Of a DNA stretch of 64,000 nucleotides, positions 58,901 through 64,000 are shown in pieces. A model generated the notes under the pieces. That model saw only the letters and a program-made list of their open reading frames with translations. It was not told the DNA's origin and made no database searches. The first letter of the stretch is position 1. The number at the start of each line of letters is the position of its first letter. The stretch comes from Sipunculus nudus (Eukaryota; Annelida; Sipuncula; Golfingiida; Sipunculidae). Position numbers and translations under genes: made by a program. The DNA lies in NCBI GenBank assembly GCA_026874595.1, contig CM049306.1, forward strand, positions 5,162,019 through 5,226,018, in the 5' to 3' direction.

Positions 58901-60049
58901 TCAGCATAAGTTCAAATGTGAACCAACTGCAAAGATCACATTAAAAAAGACAGCCAAGATACCCAATTTATAAGTAATCCCTTGATTCACTTCACAGAAC
59001 ACAACACAACAACATATTAAGTGTGTTAGGGTCTGACCTTCAAGGACCTCTGGTTTTCTCTGCTGGGACACCCTGGTTGAGGAAGCTCCTTTGCTGGCAA
59101 TCTTGGGGCCACCTTTAGATATTGTGCTGATAGTGTGTGGCTGGAGGGGTCCTGAACTTCCTGGTGGCCTCCTATAATCATTCAGTATTGACACTATATT
59201 CGTATCTTAGACACATATACAAGGTCACATGACACAGTTATTAGAGATGAAAGTAAATGTACAATGCTCTTCGCCTGTAGAAATCATGAAACAGTAAAAT
59301 GGCTAAACCTGCAAGGTAATTAATTGCCAATAATATATTTGATATATGAAAATAAAACTCGACATTAAGCCTTGATAAACCTAAAATTCATGATATTTAC
59401 ACGATAGTACATACTAGACCAAAGGACAAATGGATATAAGGTTGTCAGGTGACAGTTAAAGGTGGGGTATGATTGCTATTTTAAAGGAAAAACATGACAG
59501 TTCAACCTGTGGTACTGTTAAGACCCAGTTATTCAGAAAGCATTGGTAGAACTAGTTCAGCTGGGTAGAGAAAGTAGGACTGTATGACTGGACTCTGACT
59601 CATACAAGATGCACTGAATGCTGCCCTTGTTGTTTCTTTCATAACTGTGCTTGGACCAGACTAAATATGAGCTGACAACTACTGAACTATTAACACCAAA
59701 GACTGGAAGGTGCACATTAAAGGTAATAACACTATAGCACTATGAATATGTAAATCTGTTATTTACATTAATACTTACAGTGTATCATTGAATGATGGGA
59801 GGACGGGACAGTGTCAGCAAGCGTGATGAGGAGATAACCTAAGCGAGGGACAGCTGACAGGTCAGGTAGTTAAACTGTTGTTTACATTAATACTTACAGA
59901 GTATCATCAAATGATGGGAGGACCGGGACAGTGTCAGCAAGTGTGATGAGGAGATGAGCCTGAGCTAGGGACAGCTGACAGGTCAGGTAGGAGCCGTACA
60001 GCGTCCCAAGGCTGGATGACAGGCGCTTGTCAATCACCTGCTCCATCAC
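25724..60049 (-). CDS. CFAP54-like ciliary protein, C-terminal 1097 residues (17 exons)
   Basis: Exons in transcript order: 60049-59898, 59171-59038, 56076-55903, 53502-53316, 52764-52574, 46393-46218, 45443-45261, 41895-41723, 41357-41233, 40964-40856, 40304-40142, 31034-30779, 30336-30211, 28718-28055, 27659-27500, 26775-26656, 25924-25724. All junctions are GT-AG and keep one frame (1097 codons plus TGA). The N-terminal part lies beyond base 64000. The protein is helical and rich in Leu, Ala and Gln, with repeated helix pairs (for example AYLELALVYL), a KKK-rich linker and a compact domain with LQWYMPALD and LLYSITTKPD. It ends with F-x-R-LFDPNGG. This resembles the C-terminal half of CFAP54 (about 3100 aa in human), a scaffold of the C1d projection of the ciliary central pair. 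The name rests on recalled family features; another large CFAP is the main alternative. Confidence 0.62.
25925..26655 (-). other. Intron 16 of CFAP54-like gene
   Basis: AT-rich with a TA-rich patch at 25980-26040. The overlapping frame at 26397-26720 on the minus strand mostly runs through intron sequence. No element was recognised. Confidence 0.4.
26656..26775 (-). CDS. CFAP54-like exon 16
   Basis: Acceptor TTTTTTCAG ends at 26776; donor GCG|GTATGT starts at 26655. Forty codons, phase 0 on both sides. It begins ALLRQCMSDTQLLFG and continues into an acidic stretch. Confidence 0.75.
26776..27499 (-). other. Intron 15 of CFAP54-like gene
   Basis: About 0.7 kb, AT-rich, with no repeat or element recognised. 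Confidence 0.4.
27500..27659 (-). CDS. CFAP54-like exon 15
   Basis: Acceptor AACTGTAG ends at 27660; donor CTTGAG|GTATGA starts at 27499. It codes KLTVLCQRGEISLEDKKSP and then a basic, probably disordered linker rich in Lys, Arg and Pro. Phase 2 in, phase 0 out. Confidence 0.75.
28055..28718 (-). CDS. CFAP54-like exon 14 (longest exon)
   Basis: Acceptor GAATGACAG ends at 28719; donor GACAA|GTAAAT starts at 28054. It codes about 221 residues with a SVLFSPTWCLRLNYLHQYL segment, a Lys/Asp-rich loop and the block ELCLQWYMPALD followed by IRLLYSITTKPD. This reads as a folded beta-rich domain and is the best family landmark for CFAP54 in the window. Phase 1 in, phase 2 out. Confidence 0.8.
28719..30210 (-). 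other. Intron 13 of CFAP54-like gene
   Basis: About 1.5 kb of AT-rich sequence. The patch at 29345-29460 is GC-richer but could not be assigned to any family. No exon was seen. Confidence 0.4.
30211..30336 (-). CDS. CFAP54-like exon 13
   Basis: Acceptor TCTATCAG ends at 30337; donor GTATTAG|GTAGGT starts at 30210. It codes NEIEEELAPLTEALEPPQP and a helix ending SWVQVLG. The nearer donor-like CAG|GTATTA would break the frame with exon 14, so the downstream donor is chosen. Confidence 0.72.
30779..31034 (-). CDS. CFAP54-like exon 12
   Basis: Acceptor TTATTACAG ends at 31035; donor AAGA|GTGAGA starts at 30778. It codes a charged Lys/Glu/Asp-rich start, then AAWTAIRCAAAVAEAQRHRL and LPEFVALDLVSSYVLGE. 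The frame stays open past the donor, but only this donor keeps phase 1 for exon 13. Confidence 0.72.
31035..31833 (-). other. Intron 11 of CFAP54-like gene, right-hand unique part
   Basis: AT-rich, no element recognised. The rest of this 9.1-kb intron is a pearl-like element, the 51-bp array and the 50-bp donor array. Confidence 0.4.
31834..34437 (+). mobile_element. Pearl-like element, long variant with two 680-bp cores
   Basis: The left end resembles that of the other copies (AACAAGGAACCCATGGGTCA). Two cores are spaced about 678 bp apart; compare the TGTGCCATGGTCAAA sites near 33144 and 33822. An ACGGACGGACGACGG microsatellite lies near 34361-34381, and the right end is GTCAGCTGAGCTAAAAAAA. 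The part 31870-33000 is AT-rich and may be an older internal insertion, so the left border is tentative. Confidence 0.5.
34438..35105 (-). other. Intron 11, unique spacer
   Basis: AT-rich spacer between the pearl-like element and the 51-bp array. Nothing was recognised. Confidence 0.4.
35106..39715 (-). repeat. Minisatellite, 51-bp unit, about 90 copies
   Basis: Plus-strand units read GGCATGAATATGATG, then CTGAC or TTAAC, then ATGAGACGGCACTAAGGCAA and CAGGACACACA. Variable sites (GTTAAC/GCTGAC, GACGG/GATGG, AAGG/ATGG, CAGGA/CAGTA/CAGAA) are linked in blocks, which gives higher-order repeats. The period is 17 codons, so minus-strand frames of 199, 556, 647 and 200 codons stay open, repeating VALVPSHVSIIFMPVCP. 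The array sits wholly within an intron of the CFAP54-like gene and has no splice signals of its own, so translation is unlikely. Confidence 0.97.
39713..40167 (-). repeat. Array of exon 11 ends with 5' splice sites, about 50-bp unit
   Basis: Nine tandem copies of the last 22 or so bases of exon 11 (CCCAGGAAAAAGAAAGTCAAG on the minus strand, one A-run length varying) plus its donor GTAAAC and the next intron bases. Most copies retain AAG|GTAAA(C/T/G); one has GC in place of GT, and one has CAGTG|TAAAC. The real exon end at 40142 is the first copy. The second donor, at 40091, lies 51 bases further and in frame. Confidence 0.9.
40142..40304 (-). CDS. CFAP54-like exon 11
   Basis: Acceptor ACTTTCAG ends at 40305; donor GTCAAG|GTAAAC starts at 40141. 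It codes LMRQAYLELALVYLTSAGQL, an acidic Ser-rich loop (EDDAHSTSSSSPKP) and a basic end RKKKVK. The 3' end is tandemly duplicated into the adjacent intron, and use of the next donor would add 17 residues in frame. Phase 2 in, phase 0 out. Confidence 0.78.
40305..40855 (-). other. Intron 10 of CFAP54-like gene
   Basis: About 0.55 kb, AT-rich, nothing recognised. Confidence 0.4.
40856..40964 (-). CDS. CFAP54-like exon 10
   Basis: Acceptor TTTTACAG ends at 40965; donor CTGGG|GTAAGT starts at 40855. It codes KIQRQLCQQGLFPGRAAANT and a short helix ending NDHNLG. Phase 1 in, phase 2 out. Confidence 0.75.
41233..41357 (-). CDS. CFAP54-like exon 9
   Basis: Acceptor GTGCTTACAG ends at 41358; donor ATGG|GTAAGA starts at 41232. 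It codes MSGGDTDTLWQEPLGVLATA and a helix ASVEAEILLNMG. Phase 2 in, phase 1 out. Confidence 0.77.
41723..41895 (-). CDS. CFAP54-like exon 8
   Basis: Acceptor TTAACCAG ends at 41896; donor AACAT|GTCAGT starts at 41722. It codes LESHGESTEHYYPCGEHLER and INNLYLPHLLHLVQTKL-like helices (the sequence reads SPIHNLYLPHLLHLVQTKL). Phase 0 in, phase 2 out. Confidence 0.75.
41955..43810 (+). mobile_element. Pearl-like element, complete, about 300-bp cores
   Basis: The left end reads AACAAGTGACCCATGGGTCA then TGACGCTCAGCTGACT. Cores of about 290-340 bp each begin near the phrase CTGCAGAAACTGATG and carry GAAGATTCTAGGTCCAG. A degenerate GGACGGACAGATGGACGACGG block and the right end AGTCAGCTGAGCTAAAAA follow. 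The left GCTCAGCTGACT and right AGTCAGCTGAGC are inverted. Short overlapping frames within it are repeat by-products. Confidence 0.7.
43811..45260 (-). other. Intron 7, left-hand part
   Basis: Mostly unique AT-rich sequence. A dispersed repeat at 44105-44330 is shared with 63655-63800. No exon was seen. Confidence 0.45.
44105..44330. repeat. Dispersed repeat shared with 63655-63800
   Basis: Both copies share ACATG(G/T)GGATATAAACA-type sequence, ATGAAT(G/A)GCCTGTGTGC, TTTTCTGG and a TTTATAAAAGG block followed by CTTTAGT and AGACATC. The copies are diverged, so this is an old mobile or dispersed repeat of unknown class. Confidence 0.5.
45261..45443 (-). CDS. CFAP54-like exon 7
   Basis: Acceptor TTAACAG ends at 45444; donor CAGCAG|GTAAAT starts at 45260. 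It codes 61 residues with EVLDLLNQVPQLSTPGSLLQ and a helix ending YTQVQLMLLQQ. Phase 0 on both sides. Confidence 0.77.
45444..46217 (-). other. Intron 6 of CFAP54-like gene
   Basis: About 0.77 kb. The plus-strand frame 45930-46196 is Cys-rich by chance and has no splice or promoter support. Confidence 0.4.
46218..46393 (-). CDS. CFAP54-like exon 6
   Basis: Acceptor TACCCTCAG ends at 46394; donor CTCAAG|GTCAGG starts at 46217. It codes GSERLVKVELADVRQYVAEG and FLMFASILDHMEGRHTNHVL. Phase 1 in, phase 0 out. Confidence 0.76.
46690..47596. mobile_element. Tigger/pogo-like DNA element, non-autonomous (907 bp)
   Basis: The ends are inverted repeats of about 14 bp (CAGTAGAACGCCTG and its complement), each flanked by TA, the target duplication of Tc1/mariner-type elements. 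Subterminal sequence repeats phrases such as GGCCTTAATACAGGAGTGGC at the left and GGCCATAATACGG at the right, as in Tigger/pogo relatives. No transposase frame remains. The element stops 18 bases before the next pearl-like element. Confidence 0.65.
47615..52338 (+). mobile_element. Pearl-like element, long composite (4.7 kb)
   Basis: The left end reads AACAAGTGACCCATGGGTCA and the right end AGTCAGCTGAGCTAAAAA after a GGACGGACAGACGG block. The interior has two core types. From about 47800 to 49310 there are units of 277-336 bp with GAAAGCTATCCAGGATGTAT (48228, 48564, 48841, 49119). From about 49320 to 52250 there are 300-340-bp units like those at 41955-43810. The last part is a higher-order repeat of 672 bp (ATCAGTCAAGTAGTTAATGA near 50706, 51378 and 52050). 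Confidence 0.7.
52574..52764 (-). CDS. CFAP54-like exon 5
   Basis: Acceptor TTGTAACAG ends at 52765; donor TTAAAG|GTCAGC starts at 52573. It codes ASSLRGDRRFKAAQVKLVDP, a YQYQNFQ segment and ARLWLNCRKALVQSMLGEIR. Phase 2 in, phase 1 out. Confidence 0.77.
52765..53315 (-). other. Intron 4 of CFAP54-like gene
   Basis: AT-rich. Around 52945-53060 there is TACAGTGGAAACTGTGTAAT with GACCACC and GGTCTTATTAGACAGG phrases, possibly the decayed end of another Tigger-like element. Nothing else was recognised. Confidence 0.35.
53316..53502 (-). CDS. CFAP54-like exon 4
   Basis: Acceptor GTGTCCAG ends at 53503; donor CAGAAG|GTCAGT starts at 53315. It codes ESMNPAETELAVLCKLELAG and a long Ala/Gln/Arg helix (IARQRQHAAMAARLALGSMK). 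Phase 1 in, phase 2 out. Confidence 0.77.
53586..55173 (+). mobile_element. Pearl-like element, about 1.6 kb
   Basis: The left end reads AACAAGTGACCCGTGGGTCA. About four cores of roughly 300-340 bp include CTGCAGAAACTGATGAA, and a diverged GGACGACGGACAAAGAG block precedes the right end AGTCAGCTGAGCTAAAAAG. It has the same plan and orientation as the other copies. Confidence 0.68.
55174..55902 (-). other. Intron 3, unique part
   Basis: AT-rich. The plus-strand frames at 55204-55467 and 55568-55765 have no coding support. Confidence 0.4.
55903..56076 (-). CDS. CFAP54-like exon 3
   Basis: Acceptor TTTTTATAG ends at 56077; donor AAAG|GTAGGT starts at 55902. It codes EEESQSEESAPVRQGTQRF and the helix GTADQILTTLNDILVECAKN. 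Phase 1 on both sides. Confidence 0.75.
56077..58160 (-). other. Intron 2, right-hand unique part
   Basis: About 2.1 kb of AT-rich sequence with several short frames. No exon or element was recognised. Confidence 0.4.
58178..58654 (+). repeat. Minisatellite, 54-bp unit, about 9 copies
   Basis: Near-identical units of ATGTGGAAAACCATCAACAG, TTATTCAGATAACAGGTATC and AGATTATATCACTA. Almost no divergence exists between copies (one T to C and one C to T seen), so it is recent. The 18-codon period leaves a 145-codon frame open on the plus strand, which is not considered a gene. Confidence 0.95.
58655..59037 (-). other. Intron 2, left-hand end next to exon 2
   Basis: AT-rich, nothing recognised. 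Confidence 0.4.
59038..59171 (-). CDS. CFAP54-like exon 2
   Basis: Acceptor TGATTATAG ends at 59172; donor TTGAAG|GTCAGA starts at 59037. It codes a Gly/Pro/Ser-rich, probably disordered linker (RPPGSSGPLQPHTISTISKG, then a Lys/Ser-rich part ending KPEVLE). Phase 2 in, phase 1 out. Confidence 0.7.
59755..59870 (-). pseudogene. Partial tandem copy of exon 1 with donor
   Basis: About 116 bp repeat the 3' half of the neighbouring exon and its intron start (59871-59990). The TTTACATTAATACTTACAG donor region and the GACAGTGTCAGCAAG and GGACAGCTGACAGGTCAGGT coding parts are shared. The copy lacks one C (GACGGGACAG against GACCGGGACAG), which breaks the frame, and it has no acceptor. Its donor is intact. 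Confidence 0.75.
59898..60049 (-). CDS. CFAP54-like exon 1 of the visible part
   Basis: Acceptor TGTTATACAG ends at 60050; donor ATACTCT|GTAAGT starts at 59897. It codes VMEQVIDKRLSSSLGTLYGS and the helix LSLAQAHLLITLADTVPVLP. Phase 0 in, phase 2 out. The preceding exons lie beyond base 64000. The acceptor is the last of about 70 near-copies in the adjoining array. Confidence 0.75.
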
Positions 60050-63000
60050 CTGTATAACATAATAATAACATACATAATAGTACAACAATAATCCATCACC
60101 CGCATAACATAATTATAGCTTACATAATAGTACAACAATAATCCATCACCTGCATAACATAATTATAGCTTACATAATAGTACAACAATAATCCATCACC
60201 TGCATAACATAATTATAGCTTACATAATAGTACTTCAATAATCCATCACCTGCTTAACATAATTATAGCTTACATAATAGTACAACAATAATCCATCACC
60301 TGCATAACATAATTATAGCTTACATAATAGTACAACAATAATCCATCACCTGCATAACATAATTATAGCTTACATAATAGTACAACAATAATCCATCACC
60401 TGCATAACATAATTATAGCTTACATAATAGTACTACAATAATCCATCACCTGCATAACATAATTATAGCTTACATAATAGTACAACAATAATCCATCACC
60501 CGCATAACATAATTATAGCTTACATAATAGTACAACAATAATCCATCACCTGCATAACATAATTATAGCTTACATAATAGTACTACAATAATCCATCACC
60601 TGCATAACATAATTATAGCTTACATAATAGTACTACAATAATCCATCACCTGCATAACATAATTATAGCTTACATAATAGTACAACAATAATCCATCACC
60701 TGCATAACATAATTATAGCTTACATAATAGTACTACAATAATCCATCACCTGCATAACATAATTATAGCTTACATAATAGTACTACAATAATCCATCACC
60801 TGCATAACATAATTATAGCTTACATAAAAGTACTACAATAATCCATCACCTGCATAACATAATTATAGCTTACATAATAGTACTACAATAATCCATCACC
60901 TGCATAACATAATTATAGCTTACATAATAGTACAACAATAATCAATCACCTGCATAACATAATTATAGCTTACATAATAGTACTACAATAATCCATCACC
61001 TGCATAACATAATTATAGCTTACATAATAGTACAACAATAATCCATCACCCGCATAACATAATTATAGCTTACATAATAGTACAACAATAATCCATCACC
61101 TGCATAACATAATTATAGCTTACATAATAGTACAACAATAATCCATCACCTGCATAACATAATTATAGCTTACATAATAGTACTACAATAATCCATCACC
61201 TGCATAACATAATTATAGCTTACATAATAGTACAACAATAATCCATCACCTGCATAACATAATTATAGCTTACATAATAGTACTACAATAATCCATCACC
61301 TGCATAACATAATTATAGCTTACATAATAGTACTACAATAATCCATCACCTGCATAACATAATTATAGCTTACATAATAGTACTACAATAATCCATCACC
61401 TGCATAACATAATTATAGCTTACATAATAGTACTACAATAATCCATCACCTGCATAACATAATTATAGCTTACATAATAGTACTACAATAATCCATCACC
61501 TGCATAACATAATTATAGCTTACATAATAGTACTACAATAATCCATCACCTGCATAACATAATTATAGCTTACATAATAGTACAACAATAATCCATCACC
61601 TGCATAACATAATTATAGCTTACATAATAGTACTACAATAATCCATCACCTGCATAACATAATTATAGCTTACATAATAGTACTACAATAATCCATCACC
61701 TGCATAACATAATTATAGCTTACATAATAGTACTACAATAATCCATCACCTGCATAACATAATTATAGCTTACATAATAGTACTACAATAATCCATCACC
61801 TGCATAACATAATTATAGCTTACATAATAGTACTACAATAATCCATCACCTGCATAACATAATTATAGCTTACATAATAGTACTACAATAATCCATCACC
61901 TGCATAACATAATTATAGCTTACATAATAGTACTACAATAATCCATCACCTGCATAACATAATTATAGCTTACATAATAGTACTACAATAATCCATCACC
62001 TGCATAACATAATTATAGCTTACATAATAGTACAACAATAATCAATGACCTGCATAACATAATTATAGCTTACATAATAGTACTACAATAATCCATCACC
62101 TGCATAACATAATTATAGCTTACATAATAGTACTACAATAATCCATCACCTGCATAACATAATTATAGCTTACATAATAGTACTTCAATAATCCATCACC
62201 TGCTTAACATAATTATAGCTTACATAATAGTACAACAATAATCCATCACCTGCATAACATAATTATAGCTTACATAATAGTACTACAATAATCCATCACC
62301 TGCATAACATAATTATAGCTTACATAATAGTACTACAATAATCCATCACCTGCATAACATAATTATAGCTTACATAATAGTACAACAATAATCCATCACC
62401 CGCATAACATAATTATAGCTTACATAATAGTACAACAATAATCCATCACCTGCATAACATAATTATAGCTTACATAATAGTACAACAATAATCAATCACC
62501 TGCATAACATAATTATAGCTTACATAATAGTACTACAATAATCCATCACCTGCATAACATAATTATAGCTTACATAATAGTACTACAATAATCCATCACC
62601 TGCATAACATAATTATAGCTTACATAATAGTACAACAATAATCCATCACCTGCATAACATAATTATAGCTTACATAATAGTACTACAATAATCCATCACC
62701 TGCATAACATAATTATAGCTTACATAATAGTACTACAATAATCCATCACCTGCATAACATAATTATAGCTTACATAATAGTACTACAATAATCCATCACC
62801 TGCATAACATAATTATAGCTTACATAATAGTACAACAATAATCCATCACCTGCATAACATAATTATAGCTTACATAATAGTACTACAATAATCCATCACC
62901 TGCATAACATAATTATAGCTTACATAATAGTACTACAATAATCCATCACCTGCATAACATAATTATAGCTTACATAATAGTACAACAATAATCCATCACC

Positions 63001-63595
63001 CGCATAACATAATTATAGCTTACATAATAGTACAACAATAATCCATCACCTGCATAACATAATTATAGCTTACATAATAGTACAACAATAATCAATCACC
63101 TGCATAACATAATTATAGCTTACATAATAGTACTACAATAATCCATCACCTGCATAACATAATTATAGCTTACATAATAGTACTACAATAATCCATCACC
63201 TGCATAACATAATTATAGCTTACATAATAGTACTACAATAATCCATCACCTGCATAACATAATTATAGCTTACATAATAGTACTACAATAATCCATCACC
63301 TGCATAACATAATTATAGCTTACATAATAGTACTACAATAATCCATCACCTGCATAACATAATTATAGCTTACATAATAGTACTACAATAATCCATCACC
63401 TGCATAACATAATTATAGCTTACATAATAGTACAACAATAATCAATCACCTGCATAACATAATTATAATATACAAAACAGTACAACAATAATCCATCACC
63501 TGCATAACATAATAACATACATAACAGTACAACAATAATCAATCACCTGCATAACATAATTATAGCTTACATAATAGTACAACAATTACCCATTA
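60050..63595 (-). repeat. Array of 50-bp units, each carrying a 3' splice site
   Basis: About 70 tandem copies with very low divergence. On the minus strand each unit contains TTATGTTATGCAG|GTGATGGA, matching the acceptor and first bases of the adjacent exon (TTATGTTATACAG|GTGATGGA). Each also contains ATTAT|GTAAGC, so a unit splits into a 24-base GT...AG segment and a 26-base exon-like segment. The only common variants are TACAACA/TACTACA, CCTGC/CCCGC and ATCCATC/ATCAATC. The rightmost units are decayed. Confidence 0.97.
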
Positions 63596-63654
63596 ACTGA
63601 ATTACATAACTGGTTTTGACTTACTTGCTGCCATATGCCACTGTCGAATGTGTT

Positions 63655-63800
63655 TGTATTATTTTGGCGAGCCCACACATGTTTAAAACATGTGGATATA
63701 AACATAATGAATAGCCTGTGTGCGATGGGGTAGGTGTTTTCTGGCATACCTTTATAAAAGGGTCAAGGAATTATCTTTAGTAATTAGACATCGGTTATCT
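63655..63800. repeat. Dispersed repeat, second copy
   Basis: Diverged copy of 44160-44330, sharing the GGATATAAACA, GCCTGTGTGC and TTTATAAAAGG blocks in the same order and orientation. Confidence 0.5.
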
Positions 63801-63814
63801 GTATAGACCCTTTA

Positions 63815-64000
63815 AGTATTTGCTGAGAGCTTGTAAGAGTGAGTAGATTTATAATAAAATTCTGCCCCCACCTCCAGTATACATGGTTCTTGCAGTGGGT
63901 TTGCTGAGAGCTTGTCAGATTGACTAGATTTATAACAAACTACTGCCCCAAGCTTAAGGTTACATGGTTCTTGCAGCGGTTTGCTGAGAGCTTGTCAGAG
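63815..64000. repeat. Tandem repeat, about 80-bp unit, cut by window edge
   Basis: TTTGCTGAGAGCTTGT starts at about 63818, 63899 and 63980, each followed by (A/C)AGA(G/T)TGA and ending with TACATGGTTCTTGCAG. At least 2.3 units are visible; the array continues past the edge. Confidence 0.8.

Noticed and set aside
60050-63595. CRISPR-like array
   Set aside because: The units are contiguous with no unique spacers, and the genome is eukaryotic. It is a minisatellite.

Overview
This is an animal nuclear genome window: AT-rich, with spliced genes, GT-AG introns, long introns and many tandem repeats. A bivalve mollusc, or at least a lophotrochozoan, is the best guess. The main reason is a set of elements shaped like bivalve 'pearl' (Helentron-related) elements: tandem cores, an ACGG-type microsatellite and a short palindromic right end. 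The protein identities come from recalled family sequences, because no search could be run.

Layout. (1) 1-7025 is most likely the first intron of an SRGAP-like gene on the minus strand, whose first coding exon is 7026-7095. Inside it, on the plus strand, lies a candidate two-exon small secreted-protein gene (TATA box 935, ATG 1013, stop 1600, poly(A) signal 1793). (2) 7096-7340 is a short GC-rich shared promoter. FAM72 leaves it rightward (non-coding exon ending 7515, coding exons at 9209-9369, 13611-13688, 16323-16447 and 19028-19107, 147 aa). The SRGAP/FAM72 head-to-head pair known from vertebrates therefore appears conserved here. FAM72 intron 2 holds a broken DIRS-like retroelement with intact inverted ends. 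Introns 3 and 4 hold two long minisatellites. (3) 19108 to about 21190 is the FAM72 3' UTR, followed by an intergenic stretch. (4) From 60049 down to 25724 runs the C-terminal half of a large minus-strand gene, 17 exons and 1097 codons, best matched to CFAP54, a central-apparatus protein of motile cilia. Its 5' part lies beyond the right edge.

The introns of the CFAP54-like gene are loaded with repeats: a 4.6-kb array of 51-bp units, 54-bp units, five pearl-like elements all in one orientation, a Tigger-like DNA element, and two arrays built from the gene's own splice junctions. One of these (60050-63595) carries about 70 copies of an exon's 3' splice site directly next to that exon. The other (39713-40167) carries nine copies of an exon end with its 5' splice site. 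These splice-site arrays and the conserved gene pair are the most unusual features. I saw no tRNA, rRNA or CRISPR.
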